Shown one piece after another: positions 19,451-29,590 of a stretch of DNA of 64,000 nucleotides (its first letter is position 1; each line of letters starts with the position of its first letter). The notes under the pieces were generated by a model. It worked only from the letters and a program-made list of their open reading frames with translations. It had not been told where the DNA came from and searched no databases. Both the position numbers and the translations under genes were made by a program. The DNA comes from Limnobacter humi (GTDB lineage: Bacteria > Pseudomonadota > Gammaproteobacteria > Burkholderiales > Burkholderiaceae_B). The DNA is taken from positions 129,522 through 193,521 of the forward strand of contig NZ_JANIGO010000002.1 in the NCBI RefSeq assembly GCF_024518835.1, read 5' to 3'.

Positions 19451-19690
19451 ATGGAAAACATTGAACAGCGCGTTAAGAAGATTGTGGCCGAACAGCTCGG
19501 CGTTAAAGAAGAGGAAATCAAAAACGAATCTTCTTTTGTAGATGATCTGGGCGCTGATTCCTTGGACACAGTGGAACTGGTGATGGCGCTCGAAGAAGAG
19601 TTCGAGACAGAAATCCCCGACGAAGAAGCTGAGAAAATCACCACCGTTCAGCAAGCCATTGATTACGTCAAGGGCAACTCCAAGGCCTAA
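19451..19690 (+). CDS. acpP: Acyl carrier protein
   Basis: 79 residues, strongly acidic. Phosphopantetheine attaches to S37 in GADSLDT. The gene has its own 80-nt upstream gap and an AT-rich leader with a good GGAGG-type ribosome site, consistent with high expression. AcpS, which modifies it, is encoded about 11.6 kb downstream in the same direction. Confidence 0.98.
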   Translation: MENIEQRVKKIVAEQLGVKEEEIKNESSFVDDLGADSLDTVELVMALEEEFETEIPDEEAEKITTVQQAIDYVKGNSKA

Positions 19691-19774
19691 CAGTGCTTTG
19701 GTTGTGCAAGCAGTCCCGGTCCATCTGATGGGCCGGGCTGCTGCATTGAAACCGTTTGATTCGCGGGAGGGCTT

Positions 19775-21013
19775 GTGAGCCGCAGACGTGTTGTTGTGAC
19801 TGGATTGGGCATTGTGAGCCCCGTTGGCAATTCGGTGACCGAAGCATGGACCAACCTGACTGAAGGTCGCTCGGGCATTTCGACCATCACCAAATTTGAC
19901 ACCGAATCACTCGGTGTCAAAATCGCCGGCGAAGTGAAAGGTTTTGACGTTGCCCAGTACATTCCTGGCAAAGAAGCAGCCCGCATGGATACATTCATCC
20001 ATTACGGTCTTGCAGCCGCCATCCAGGCCTTCAAGGATTCGGGCCTGGAGGTCAACGAGCAAAACGCTGAGCGGATCGGCGTCAGCATCGGCTCCGGCAT
20101 TGGCGGGCTTCCGATGATTGAAGAGACCCATTCAGACCTGATCAACAAGGGCTACAGACGAATTTCTCCATTCTTTGTGCCGGGCAGTATCATCAACATG
20201 ATTTCAGGGCACATGTCCATCATGCATGGCTTGAAGGGCCCCAACATTGCCATGGTAACTGCGTGTACAACCGGAACGCATTCGATTGGTGAAGCCGCTC
20301 GAATGATCGAGTATGGCGATGCAGACGTCATGGTTGCGGGTGGCGCAGAGTCCACCGTGTCGCCTTTGGGCATCGGCGGTTTCGCGGCGATGCGTGCTTT
20401 GTCGACCCGCAATGACGACCCTGCGGCAGCCAGTCGGCCATGGGACAAGGACCGTGATGGTTTTGTTCTGGGCGAAGGTGCCGGAGTGCTTGTTCTTGAA
20501 GAATATGAACATGCCAAACGCCGCGGAGCCCGAATATATGGCGAGGTGGTGGGGTACGGCATGAGTGCGGACGCCAGTCACATGACTGCACCCTGTGCAG
20601 ACGGTGATGGCGCAGCTCGTTGCATGGCAGCGGCATTGCGCAACGCACGCATGAACGCCAGCGATGTGCATTATCTGAATGCCCATGGCACCTCAACTCC
20701 CCTGGGTGATGTGGCAGAAACCATGGCCGTCAAGCGAGCGCTGGGTGACCATGCCTACAAAACCGTGGTGAACTCCACCAAAAGCATGACTGGCCATTTG
20801 TTGGGTGCTGCAGGGGGAATTGAAGCCGTGTTCACCACATTGGCAGTGCATCACCAGGTGTCCCCACCCACCATCAATTTGCACGAAGCCGGTGAAGGTT
20901 GTGACCTCGATTACTGTGCAAACACCGCCCGGGATTTAAACATCCAATTGGCATTGTCCAACTCCTTTGGATTTGGCGGTACCAACGGGACCTTGGCGAT
21001 CGCCAGGGTTTGA
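19775..21013 (+). CDS. fabF: 3-oxoacyl-ACP synthase II
   Basis: 412 residues. Elongates acyl-ACP with malonyl-ACP. The catalytic Cys is C164 in [10 protein letters not shown], with His residues in [11 protein letters not shown] and [10 protein letters not shown]. The start is GTG at 19775, preceded by GGGAGG. It lies 84 nt after acpP. Confidence 0.96.
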   Translation: MSRRRVVVTGLGIVSPVGNSVTEAWTNLTEGRSGISTITKFDTESLGVKIAGEVKGFDVAQYIPGKEAARMDTFIHYGLAAAIQAFKDSGLEVNEQNAERIGVSIGSGIGGLPMIEETHSDLINKGYRRISPFFVPGSIINMISGHMSIMHGLKGPNIAMVTACTTGTHSIGEAARMIEYGDADVMVAGGAESTVSPLGIGGFAAMRALSTRNDDPAAASRPWDKDRDGFVLGEGAGVLVLEEYEHAKRRGARIYGEVVGYGMSADASHMTAPCADGDGAARCMAAALRNARMNASDVHYLNAHGTSTPLGDVAETMAVKRALGDHAYKTVVNSTKSMTGHLLGAAGGIEAVFTTLAVHHQVSPPTINLHEAGEGCDLDYCANTARDLNIQLALSNSFGFGGTNGTLAIARV

Positions 21014-21055
21014 AGCGGGGTTGAGTTGCAATCGATCTGTCCCGGGAATCCGGTT

Positions 21056-21436
21056 ATGCAAACGGAGCTCACTGTTCACCAGTGGTCGCTCCGGGATGCA
21101 TGGCGACCCTGGTACGTCATCTTAACGTCATTCAACGAGCCTACTTTGGACGGTGCAGTGCGCTCGACCGATCAACCGATCGCCTATTTGCGCTCCCCGG
21201 AGTCAGCCCAACTGGTGTTGATCGATGTTCAGCAGGCGTGGCATGTCGGGCGATTCGCTTTCCTGAGGCTGGAGGGCTTTTTTGACCGATCGGGAAGACC
21301 TTCCCGACGTGTTCGCGCACTCACCGTGCTGCTGCTTGGAGCGGCCGAAGACATGGCCGTTTGCAAGCGTTGGTTAAACCATCGTCGTTCTACATCCCGG
21401 TCTCAGGTGTATCAAGGGCCCAGCCATGTCCACTGA
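21056..21436 (+). CDS. Hypothetical protein between fabF and rpoE
   Basis: About 126 residues with several Trp and Arg, no clear domain, no signal peptide and no strong membrane helix. It overlaps the rpoE start by 11 nt, which favours a real coding frame. Position between fabF and the sigma-E operon recalls small YgfX/CptA-like proteins found there in related bacteria, but the sequence does not let me assign that family. A TTG start at 21026 is an alternative. Confidence 0.55.
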   Translation: MQTELTVHQWSLRDAWRPWYVILTSFNEPTLDGAVRSTDQPIAYLRSPESAQLVLIDVQQAWHVGRFAFLRLEGFFDRSGRPSRRVRALTVLLLGAAEDMAVCKRWLNHRRSTSRSQVYQGPSHVH

Positions 21437-22028
21437 ACGCGACGAGGACTATCTCATCGTTCAGCGGGTTCAGGCTGGCGATCAGAAGGCGTTCAACCTG
21501 CTGGTGTCCAAATACCATCGGCGGGTTGGCCGCCTCTTGACGCGAATGGTCAGAAATCCAGAAGACATTGAAGAGATCGTTCAGGAAACCTTCATCAAGG
21601 CCTATCGGGCCATCGGCAATTTCCGCGGTGAAAGCGCCTTCTACACATGGATCTATCGAATTGCCATCAACACAGCCAAAAATTTGTTGGTGAACCAGGG
21701 TAAACGCCCAACCACCTTGAAAGAGGTGGGTGATGAAGACAGTGAAACTTTTGAGGACAATGCTGCTCTTAGTAACATTGACACGCCTGAGTCGCTGTAC
21801 CAGACCAAACAAATCGGCGAGGCGGTCAATGAAGCCATGGCTGCATTGCCGGAAGAACTTCGGGCAGCCATCGTAATGCGTGAAATTGATGGCTTGAGTT
21901 ACGAAGAAATTGCGCAGGCCATGGATTGCCCGATTGGGACTGTGAGATCGCGCATTTTTAGGGCGCGGGAAGCGGTGGCGGCAAGAATCAAGCCGCTGCT
22001 GGAACCCACGGGTGGCAAGCGTTGGTAA
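21426..22028 (+). CDS. rpoE: RNA polymerase sigma-E factor (RpoE/AlgU)
   Basis: 200-residue ECF sigma factor. Region 2 holds the DIEEIVQETFIKAY core-binding helix and the -10 recognition helix. Region 4 holds the helix-turn-helix around LSYEEIAQAMDCPIGTVRSRI. Controls the envelope stress response. It is followed by rseA, rseB and mucD in one operon. Confidence 0.96.
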   Translation: MSTERDEDYLIVQRVQAGDQKAFNLLVSKYHRRVGRLLTRMVRNPEDIEEIVQETFIKAYRAIGNFRGESAFYTWIYRIAINTAKNLLVNQGKRPTTLKEVGDEDSETFEDNAALSNIDTPESLYQTKQIGEAVNEAMAALPEELRAAIVMREIDGLSYEEIAQAMDCPIGTVRSRIFRAREAVAARIKPLLEPTGGKRW

Positions 22029-22043
22029 CTGGACGAATGTAAC

Positions 22044-22694
22044 ATGGTGCACACTGAACAACTATCGGCACTCTTAGACGGGGAGCTGGATGACCAGGAC
22101 CTGGATGCGGTGATCCGCAACCTTGATGATGACGCGCTGCAGACGTGGCACCTTCTCAATACAGTGGGGGATGTGATGCGTTCCTCCGAGTTGGTGGCCC
22201 ACCACTCCCCCTCGTTTTTAAAGCGGTTTGAAGTCGAGTTGTCCAAGGAAGCGACCGTGCTGGCTCCGGCCTTGGCTGCACATTGGTCGCAGCGCATGGT
22301 CCAGCGTTTGTCACGCACCAGCTCAACCCGTCGAATGGTCGCCAGTGCGGCAGCGGTGGCGGTGTTCTCATTTGCCATGTATCAGGCGGTTCCACCCTTG
22401 GAGCGAAGTGTGCAGATGGTGAGAACAACGCCCGTTCAAACCGTCTCCGATCAGGATCTTGCGCTGTGGCAGGAATATTTCATGGCGCATCAGCAAAATA
22501 GTCTTCGGAGCGGCCTCTCCGGTGTTTCTCCCATCGCCCGGGTTGAAGCGGAACGCCCGCAGCTCAACACGGTTAGTCAGGTCAATGTGGGGACGCCAGA
22601 CGGGCTTGATTGGATGAACGTTTGGCAACCCAGTGATGATGCATGGATGGACTCATCCTCGGTTCGTTTCAACTACGTGTCTGCTGGCCGATGA
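22044..22694 (+). CDS. rseA: Anti-sigma-E factor RseA
   Basis: 216 residues. The N-terminal sigma-binding domain starts MVHTEQLSALLDGEL. One membrane span lies around residues 98-114, then comes a periplasmic tail that should bind RseB. It holds RpoE until proteolysis by DegS/RseP. The stop overlaps the rseB start (ATGA). Confidence 0.9.
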   Translation: MVHTEQLSALLDGELDDQDLDAVIRNLDDDALQTWHLLNTVGDVMRSSELVAHHSPSFLKRFEVELSKEATVLAPALAAHWSQRMVQRLSRTSSTRRMVASAAAVAVFSFAMYQAVPPLERSVQMVRTTPVQTVSDQDLALWQEYFMAHQQNSLRSGLSGVSPIARVEAERPQLNTVSQVNVGTPDGLDWMNVWQPSDDAWMDSSSVRFNYVSAGR

Positions 22695-23695
22695 GTTGGT
22701 TGTTGACCATGCACCATCGGCGGTATTTATCGGTCTTCCTCTTGTTGGTGGTTGGGTTGGGCGGGCTATGGCCGTTTCCCAGCCGTGCAGACAATAACGC
22801 CAGAGAACTGTGGGCCTTGTTGGATAACAGCCATGAACAGGCCAGGGCATTGACATACTCTGGCTTGTTACTCACGCAGTCTGGTGAGTTTACGCAGGCC
22901 AGCAAACTGCTGCATCAAAGCGGGCAGTCGGGCGAATTTGAGGTGTTGGAGCGCTTGGACGGTCCCTCGGCCAAGTGGGTTCGGCACAATGAAGACATCC
23001 AGTGCATATTGCCGGATAAGAAGCTGGTCTTGTCTGAAAAACGGCAAACATCGGTCGCCTTCCCGCGCTTGTTGTCCAATCCGGATGGCACTTCCATGCT
23101 GGTCAAACTGTATGACATCCGGGAAGCAGCAGCCAAACGGGTTGCTGGTCGCTCCACCCGGGTGATTCAACTCACACCCAAAGATGACCTGCGTTATGGC
23201 TATCGGTTTTATTTGGATCGGCAGCGCAATCTTCTGCTGCGTTCCGAGCTGTTTTCCTCCAAGGGAGAAGTACTCGAACATGTTGGATTTACCGAAATCA
23301 ACTTCGACGCGGATCAGGTTATAAAGCCCGAAATGCCGCAGGCAGGCCCTGGCTGGAAGGTCACCTCAACAGAAATTAAAGTCTTGAAAGATGGCGAACT
23401 CAGCTACAGCCTGCCCGACATATTTGTGGGTTTCAAGCGCTCGGATACCTTGTGCCGCATCCGTGGGAAGGAATCCCAGATCCATCAAACACTCTACACC
23501 GACGGCCTCTCCAGTGTGTCGGTGTTCATCCAAAAGGCCAATGACGGGCATTCCATGCCGCAGGCTCCCATCAGCCACGGCGCCGTCATGTCAAGGTCAG
23601 AGGTTCAGGGCCAACACCTGGTTACCGTGCTGGGCGAGGTTCCTGAGAAAACACTGGGTCTTTTTCTAAAATCCGTTCGATGGAAGTCTCAATAA
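22691..23695 (+). CDS. rseB: Sigma-E regulatory protein RseB/MucB
   Basis: 334 residues, periplasmic. A signal peptide covers about residues 1-33 (ending PSRA). The lipoprotein-sensor-like N-domain (TYSGLLL region) and the C-terminal domain follow, as in MucB. It binds the periplasmic part of RseA and shields it. The ATG at 22691 was chosen over an upstream in-frame start that lies inside rseA. Confidence 0.92.
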   Translation: MSWLLTMHHRRYLSVFLLLVVGLGGLWPFPSRADNNARELWALLDNSHEQARALTYSGLLLTQSGEFTQASKLLHQSGQSGEFEVLERLDGPSAKWVRHNEDIQCILPDKKLVLSEKRQTSVAFPRLLSNPDGTSMLVKLYDIREAAAKRVAGRSTRVIQLTPKDDLRYGYRFYLDRQRNLLLRSELFSSKGEVLEHVGFTEINFDADQVIKPEMPQAGPGWKVTSTEIKVLKDGELSYSLPDIFVGFKRSDTLCRIRGKESQIHQTLYTDGLSSVSVFIQKANDGHSMPQAPISHGAVMSRSEVQGQHLVTVLGEVPEKTLGLFLKSVRWKSQ

Positions 23696-23708
23696 CAAGG
23701 ACGTCAAC

Positions 23709-25175
23709 ATGAGATCGAATACACAACACACGCTGCAGGCCTGGTGGGCACAGGCACTGGCAGTTTTGGCCCTGATTTTGACTGTGGGCAGCATGCAACC
23801 AGCCCATGCTGCCGCCAAAGATCTGCCGGACTTTTCAGATCTGGTTGAAAAGGTGGGGCCCGCGGTGGTGAACATTCGGACCACCCAGAAAGTTAGCCAG
23901 GTTCAGCAAAATGCAATGCCCAACTTTCCGGGACTGGATCCCAACGATCCGTTCTACGAGTTTTTCAAACGCTTCATGCCACCCATGCAGCCTCAACAGC
24001 CCCAGCAGCCTCAAGCACCTCGCGGCAAGTCTGAGCGTGAGGTTCCCGCCGGGGTTGGGTCTGGCTTTGTGATTGATTCAGAAGGTTATATTTTGACCAA
24101 TCACCACGTGGTGGATGGCGCCGAATCCATTTTTGTGACCTTTCCTGACAAACGGGAGTTCAAGGGCAAGGTGATCGGTTCGGACCAGCGAACCGATGTG
24201 GCGTTGGTCAAAATTGAAGGCAAAGGGTTTCCGGCCCTGAAAATTGGGGATGTCAACAAAGCCAAGGTGGGGCAGTGGGTGGTGGCCATCGGTTCCCCGT
24301 TTGGTCTGGACAACTCGGTGACCGCTGGCATTATCAGCGCCAAGGGGCGTGACACTGGAGAATACCTGCCATTTATTCAAACCGACGTGGCCGTGAACCC
24401 TGGCAACTCGGGTGGGCCTTTGCTCAATCTGGATGGCGAAGTGGTGGGTATCAACAGCCAAATTTACAGCCGAACCGGTGGGTTCATGGGTATTTCTTTT
24501 GCCATTCCGATTGATGAAGCGATGCGAGTGGTCAAGCAGCTTCGTGAAACCGGCAAAGTCAGCCGCGGACGAATTGGTGTTGGTATTGGCGAGGTTGACA
24601 AAGACGTTGCCAAAGCCCTGGGATTGAACACTGCGCAAGGCGCACTGGTGGGTTCAGTGACGAAGGACAGCCCAGCGGACAAGGCTGGCGTCATCGCCGG
24701 CGACATTATTCTGAAATTTGATGGTCGCAAGGTGGACAAGGCATCCGATTTACCCCGCATTGTGGGAGAGACCAAGCCTGGTTCCCGGGTGAACATGACA
24801 TTGTGGCGTAAAGGCGCAGAGAAAACCGTTCAGATCACTGTCGGTGAATTTGAAAACGAAAAGGCAGCCAAAGCGTCGGCACCGAAAAAAACTGAGCCTG
24901 CGCAAGCAGACCGTTTCGGCATGGCAGTGAGCGATGCCACCGATGCTGAACGGAAATCCTTGGGCTTTGGCGGCGGCGTTGTGGTGCGTGCCGTGGAGGG
25001 TGTGGCTGCTGACGCTGGTATTGCCGTGGGCGATGTCATCCTTCAGGTTGGGCGTCAGGACATCAGCTCGGCCAAGCAATTTGCCGAGGTGGTGAAGGGC
25101 GTTGCGAAGGGGCAGGCTGTCCCGATTCTGGTGCGACGGGGAGAAAATTCTTTCTTTGTGGTGCTCACCCCCTAA
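23709..25175 (+). CDS. mucD: Periplasmic serine endoprotease DegP/MucD
   Basis: 488 residues. A signal peptide is at 1-35 (ending AHAA). The trypsin domain has triad H133 (TNHHVV), D163 (RTDVALV) and S234 (GNSGGPL). A Pro/Gln-rich insert lies at 92-104. Two PDZ domains follow (about 265-360 and 395-485). Degrades and refolds misfolded envelope proteins. It is the fourth gene of the rpoE operon, as mucD is in Pseudomonas. Confidence 0.95.
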   Translation: MRSNTQHTLQAWWAQALAVLALILTVGSMQPAHAAAKDLPDFSDLVEKVGPAVVNIRTTQKVSQVQQNAMPNFPGLDPNDPFYEFFKRFMPPMQPQQPQQPQAPRGKSEREVPAGVGSGFVIDSEGYILTNHHVVDGAESIFVTFPDKREFKGKVIGSDQRTDVALVKIEGKGFPALKIGDVNKAKVGQWVVAIGSPFGLDNSVTAGIISAKGRDTGEYLPFIQTDVAVNPGNSGGPLLNLDGEVVGINSQIYSRTGGFMGISFAIPIDEAMRVVKQLRETGKVSRGRIGVGIGEVDKDVAKALGLNTAQGALVGSVTKDSPADKAGVIAGDIILKFDGRKVDKASDLPRIVGETKPGSRVNMTLWRKGAEKTVQITVGEFENEKAAKASAPKKTEPAQADRFGMAVSDATDAERKSLGFGGGVVVRAVEGVAADAGIAVGDVILQVGRQDISSAKQFAEVVKGVAKGQAVPILVRRGENSFFVVLTP

Positions 25176-25260
25176 ACCATGCCTTTCTCGGATCAGGCCC
25201 TGCAAACTGCGTGTTATTCAGGGCCCGATCAGGTAAAATAAAGAGTTACCGAATCTACCT

Positions 25261-25283
25261 GGGGGCATCGTTGCCCCCTTTTT
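25261..25283 (+). terminator. Terminator-like hairpin directly before lepA
   Basis: GGGGGC / GCCCCC form a perfect 6-bp stem with a 6-nt loop, followed by five T. The first lepA ATG is at 25285, one nt after the T tract. It may end the rpoE-mucD transcript, or attenuate a transcript that starts upstream. Confidence 0.8.
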
Positions 25284-25284
25284 A

Positions 25285-27087
25285 ATGATGCAGATGCAGC
25301 ACATACGCAATTTTTCGATCATTGCCCACATTGACCATGGCAAATCCACGCTGGCCGACCGCCTGATTCAACGGTGCGGCGGCTTAAGCGACCGCGAAAT
25401 GGATGAGCAGGTGCTGGATTCCATGGACATTGAGCGTGAGCGCGGCATCACCATCAAGGCGCAAACCGCAGCCCTGACTTACAAAGCCAAGGATGGCAAC
25501 ACTTACCTGCTGAACCTGATTGATACACCAGGGCATGTGGACTTCTCCTACGAAGTCAGCCGTTCGTTGTCGGCTTGCGAAGGTGCGCTGCTGGTGGTGG
25601 ATGCATCACAGGGGGTGGAAGCCCAAACCGTGGCCAATTGCTACACCGCACTGGACTTGGGCGTGGAAGTGCTGCCGGTGTTGAACAAAATGGACCTGCC
25701 GCAGGCAGATCCGGAAACCGCCAAAACCGAGATCGAAGATGTGATCGGTATTGATGCGGCAGATGCGGTGCCCATCTCTGCCAAAACAGGCATGGGTATC
25801 GAGGATGTTCTAGAGCTGGTGGTCAACAAGATTCCTCCCGCCCGGGGGTCGCGGGAAGCGCCGCTACAGGCCTTGATCATCGACAGTTGGTTTGACAATT
25901 ATGTCGGCGTGGTGATGCTGGTCCGTGTGGTGAACGGTGTATTGAACCGCAAGGACAAGATTCGACTGATGGCCACCAATTCCACTCACATGGTGGAAGA
26001 TTTGGGTGTGTTTACCCCCAAGTCGGTGGCGCGCGACAGCCTGTCAGCCGGTGAAGTCGGCTACATCAATGCAGGTATTAAGGAACTGGCGAGCGCCAAA
26101 GTGGGCGACACGGTGACCCTGGCTGCCCAGCCGGCACCGGCTCCATTACCGGGCTTCAAGGAAGTCCAATCCCAAGTGTTTGCAGGTTTGTTCCCGGTTG
26201 AAGCCAACCAGTATGAGGCGCTTCGCGAAGCCCTGGACAAGTTGAAACTCAACGATGCTGCCTTGAACTACGAACCCGAGGTGTCGCAAGCGCTGGGGTT
26301 TGGTTTCCGCTGTGGCTTCCTCGGTATGTTGCACATGGACATTGTGCAAGAGCGCCTTGAGCGGGAATTCGACATGGACCTGATCACCACAGCGCCCACG
26401 GTGGTCTATGAGGTGGTGCAACGCGATGGTTTGGTGGTGCGGGTTGATAATCCCTCCAAAATGCCAGACTTGAGCAAATTGCAGGAAATTCGCGAACCGA
26501 TCGTCACGGTCAACCTGTTGATGCCACAAGAATACGTTGGTGCGGTGATGACTTTGTGTCAGCAGCGTCGCGGTGTTCAAACCAATATGGTGTATCACGG
26601 TCGACAGGTTCGAATCACTTTTGAAATGCCCATGGCTGAAATCGTGCTCGATTTTTTCGACAAGCTCAAATCCACATCGCGCGGTTACGCATCGATGGAT
26701 TACGCGTTCAAGGAATACCGAGCTGCCGACATCGTGAAGGTGGACATGCTGATCAACGGCGAAAAAGTAGACGCTTTGTCCATCATGGTACACCGGGCCA
26801 ATTCTCAATTCAGGGGACGGGCAGTGGCCCAAAAAATGCGAGAAATCATTTCTCGGCAAATGTTCGATGTGGCCATTCAAGCAGCGATTGGTGCCAATAT
26901 CATTGCCCGCGAGACCGTGAAGGCCCTGCGCAAAAACGTGCTGGCCAAGTGTTACGGCGGCGACATTAGCCGCAAGAAAAAATTGTTGGAAAAGCAAAAG
27001 GCCGGCAAGAAACGCATGAAGCAGGTCGGTAACGTCGAAATTCCCCAGGAAGCATTTCTGGCCATTCTTCAAGTGGAAGACAAATAA
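25285..27087 (+). CDS. lepA: Elongation factor 4
   Basis: 600 residues; ribosome-associated GTPase. G1 is AHIDHGKS, G2 is [10 protein letters not shown]3 is DTPGHVDF and G4 is NKMD; the LepA-specific C-terminal domain ends with the basic [16 protein letters not shown] stretch. The start is ambiguous among ATG 25285, 25288 and 25294; the last gives the usual [12 protein letters not shown]. None has a Shine-Dalgarno because a terminator-like hairpin abuts. lepA-lepB-rnc-era is a standard cluster. Confidence 0.96.
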   Translation: MMQMQHIRNFSIIAHIDHGKSTLADRLIQRCGGLSDREMDEQVLDSMDIERERGITIKAQTAALTYKAKDGNTYLLNLIDTPGHVDFSYEVSRSLSACEGALLVVDASQGVEAQTVANCYTALDLGVEVLPVLNKMDLPQADPETAKTEIEDVIGIDAADAVPISAKTGMGIEDVLELVVNKIPPARGSREAPLQALIIDSWFDNYVGVVMLVRVVNGVLNRKDKIRLMATNSTHMVEDLGVFTPKSVARDSLSAGEVGYINAGIKELASAKVGDTVTLAAQPAPAPLPGFKEVQSQVFAGLFPVEANQYEALREALDKLKLNDAALNYEPEVSQALGFGFRCGFLGMLHMDIVQERLEREFDMDLITTAPTVVYEVVQRDGLVVRVDNPSKMPDLSKLQEIREPIVTVNLLMPQEYVGAVMTLCQQRRGVQTNMVYHGRQVRITFEMPMAEIVLDFFDKLKSTSRGYASMDYAFKEYRAADIVKVDMLINGEKVDALSIMVHRANSQFRGRAVAQKMREIISRQMFDVAIQAAIGANIIARETVKALRKNVLAKCYGGDISRKKKLLEKQKAGKKRMKQVGNVEIPQEAFLAILQVEDK

Positions 27088-27089
27088 CA

Positions 27090-27956
27090 ATGAATTTCTC
27101 GGTCATCCTGTTTGTACTGGTCCTCTTTACAGGCTTTTTTTACCTGCTGGACCTGTTGGTATTCAAACCCAAACGGCGGTTTGCCGCGCAGCAAGCGTTG
27201 GCGTCGGCGAGTCAATCGGCTCAGCTAGACCCCGCCACTGAGCGAAAACTTCGCCACCAATTCATGAAACAGCCCATTTGGCTGGAGTACAGTGCCAGCT
27301 TTTTCCCGGTCATTCTGTTTGTGTTTCTGCTCCGTTCATTTGTGGTGGAGCCGTTCAAGATTCCATCCGGTTCGATGATCCCTACGCTGTTGATCGGTGA
27401 TCTAATTTTGGTCAACAAGTTCACCTACGGCATTCGCTTGCCGATTGTCGACAAAAAGATTGTGCCGTTGTCAGATCCAAAGCGCGGCGATGTGGTGGTG
27501 TTTCGCTACCCCATGGATCCATCGCTGGATTACATCAAGCGCGTGGTCGGCATTGGTGGTGATGTGGTGGAGTACAAAAACAAAAAGTTGACCATCAATG
27601 GCGTGCCCCAGGCACAGACCGCGATGGACAAGTTTTACGATCCCAACACCTTCAGTTATTCCCTGCAATTCAAGGAGAACCTGGCCGGCCGGGAGCACCG
27701 CATTTTGAATGATGAGGAAGCGCCTGTGTACGTAGTGGGTGCTCAAAACTTTCCAAACCGGGATAACTGTCAGTACGATGTGAATGGCTTTCGTTGCGTC
27801 GTACCTCAGGGCCAGTATTTCATGATGGGCGACAACCGGGATAATTCCAGCGACAGCCGGATTTGGGGATTCGTTCAGGACAAGCAAATCGTTGGCAAGG
27901 CTTTTCTGGTGTGGATGAATTTTAACGACTTCTCTCGGATTGGTTTTTTCCGTTGA
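27090..27956 (+). CDS. lepB: Signal peptidase I
   Basis: 288 residues; cleaves signal peptides at the periplasmic face. Two N-terminal membrane spans lie at about 3-22 and 69-86. The Ser-Lys dyad is S95 (PSGSMIPT) and K150 (YIKRVVG), and the GDNRDNSSDSR box is near the end. Gene order lepA-lepB-rnc supports the call. The stop overlaps the rnc start. Confidence 0.96.
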   Translation: MNFSVILFVLVLFTGFFYLLDLLVFKPKRRFAAQQALASASQSAQLDPATERKLRHQFMKQPIWLEYSASFFPVILFVFLLRSFVVEPFKIPSGSMIPTLLIGDLILVNKFTYGIRLPIVDKKIVPLSDPKRGDVVVFRYPMDPSLDYIKRVVGIGGDVVEYKNKKLTINGVPQAQTAMDKFYDPNTFSYSLQFKENLAGREHRILNDEEAPVYVVGAQNFPNRDNCQYDVNGFRCVVPQGQYFMMGDNRDNSSDSRIWGFVQDKQIVGKAFLVWMNFNDFSRIGFFR

Positions 27957-28678
27957 TGGAGCAATCCACGTCGCGCACTGTGAAGCCCACGCTGATTGAC
28001 TTGCAGAAGGCCTTGGGGCACGTGTTTTCGAACCAAGCACTGTTCATGCAAGCCCTGACACACCGCAGTTATGCTGGGGTTCACTATGAACGGTTGGAGT
28101 TTTTGGGCGACAGCGTGCTCAATTGCGCTGTCTCCATGCTGTTAATTGAGCGTTTTCCCGACCTCGATGAAGGTCGTTTGTCCCGCATTCGTTCTCACTT
28201 GGTCAAGCAAGATTGTCTTGCACGAATTGGCCGTGAATTGAATTTGGACCAGTGCATGCAGCTGGGCGCTGGCGAAATCAAAAGCGGAAGGACAATCAAG
28301 GACAGCATCATTGCTGACTCGGTTGAGGCGCTGTTTGGCGCCATCTTGCTGGATGCTGATTTCGATCGGGCCAAAAGTGCTGTGTTTCGGCTTCTGACTC
28401 CCGTGCTGGACAGCACGCCGGAGGACAACTTGGGCAAGGATGCCAAAACCCGCTTGCAGGAGCAGCTCCAAGCGCAGAAACTGAAGTTGCCAATCTACAC
28501 CGTGCTGGTGGAGGGCGGTACCACCACATCGCCGAATTTCGAGGTTCAGTGTACGGTGGAGTGTTTGGGATTGTCCGCGCTTGGCGTGGGCACTTCCAGG
28601 CGTTTGGCCGAACAGGAGGCAGCCAGTTTTTTACTGGACCAGTTGAGCCAACAATCCAATATCAAAGGTGGTGTGTAA
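27956..28678 (+). CDS. rnc: Ribonuclease III
   Basis: 240 residues; cuts double-stranded RNA, including rRNA precursors. The signature ERLEFLGDSVL and the second catalytic DSVEALFGAI are present, followed by a dsRNA-binding domain in the C-terminal third. It starts at ATG 27956 inside the lepB stop and ends at the first base of the era start. Confidence 0.96.
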   Translation: MEQSTSRTVKPTLIDLQKALGHVFSNQALFMQALTHRSYAGVHYERLEFLGDSVLNCAVSMLLIERFPDLDEGRLSRIRSHLVKQDCLARIGRELNLDQCMQLGAGEIKSGRTIKDSIIADSVEALFGAILLDADFDRAKSAVFRLLTPVLDSTPEDNLGKDAKTRLQEQLQAQKLKLPIYTVLVEGGTTTSPNFEVQCTVECLGLSALGVGTSRRLAEQEAASFLLDQLSQQSNIKGGV

Positions 28679-29574
28679 TGGAAACGACCCGATGTGGTGT
28701 GATTGCCGTGGTGGGCCGTCCCAATGTGGGCAAATCAACGCTGATGAATGCGCTGGTTCGTGAGCATTTGTCAATTACGTCATCCAAACCCCAGACGACA
28801 CGCCATCGGGTCCTGGGTGTGATCACTGAGACGGTGAAGAACACACCGACCCAATTCATTTTCGTGGATACCCCAGGCTTTCAGACCAAACATTCCAACG
28901 CTCTGAACAAAACCATGAACCGTGCGGTAATGACTGCGTTGGCCGATGTTCACGCGGTGCTTTGGGTGGTGGAGCAGGGCAAGCTGACGTCTGCAGATAC
29001 CCGAGTTCTGGAGCTGTGCCCCCAACATGTTCCCCTGATCGCTGTGGTGAATAAAGTGGACATGCTCAAGGACAAAGGCCTGGTATTGCCGTTTCTTCAG
29101 AAAGTGGCAGACTTGCGTTCTTTTGCTGCGGTGGTGCCGCTGAGTGCCGAGTCAGCATTGAATTTGGATGCTCTGAAAGAGGCCCTTTCGACAACATTGC
29201 CAGAACAGGCGTTTTACTACGACGAAGACATGCTCACGGACCGACCTGAGAAGTTTTTGGCAGCAGAGCGAATTCGTGAAAAGTTATTCCGCCTGGTGGG
29301 CGATGAACTGCCGTACACCTGCACCGTGGTCATTGATCGGTTTGTGATTGAAGAGGGGCGCAGAATGATCCATGCGTCCATCCTGGTTGATCGGGCCTCC
29401 CACAAGGCGATGATTATTGGCAAGGGAGGCGAAAAGCTCAAGCGCATTGCATCTGAAGCCAGACAGGACATGGAACGACTGTTTGACGGCTCCGTTCACT
29501 TGGAAACCTGGGTCAAGGTGCGTGGTGGCTGGGCGGACAACGCGTCTGTGTTGCAGACCTTGGGTTATGACTAA
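28678..29574 (+). CDS. era: GTPase Era
   Basis: 298 residues. G1 is GRPNVGKS, G3 is DTPG and G4 is NKVD, and a KH domain with GKGGEKLKRI lies near the C-terminus. Binds the 3' end of 16S rRNA in small-subunit assembly. The start overlaps the rnc stop by one nt; a longer in-frame extension into rnc is not part of the protein. Confidence 0.96.
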   Translation: METTRCGVIAVVGRPNVGKSTLMNALVREHLSITSSKPQTTRHRVLGVITETVKNTPTQFIFVDTPGFQTKHSNALNKTMNRAVMTALADVHAVLWVVEQGKLTSADTRVLELCPQHVPLIAVVNKVDMLKDKGLVLPFLQKVADLRSFAAVVPLSAESALNLDALKEALSTTLPEQAFYYDEDMLTDRPEKFLAAERIREKLFRLVGDELPYTCTVVIDRFVIEEGRRMIHASILVDRASHKAMIIGKGGEKLKRIASEARQDMERLFDGSVHLETWVKVRGGWADNASVLQTLGYD

Positions 29575-29590
29575 ACGGCCCTGAGCAAAG

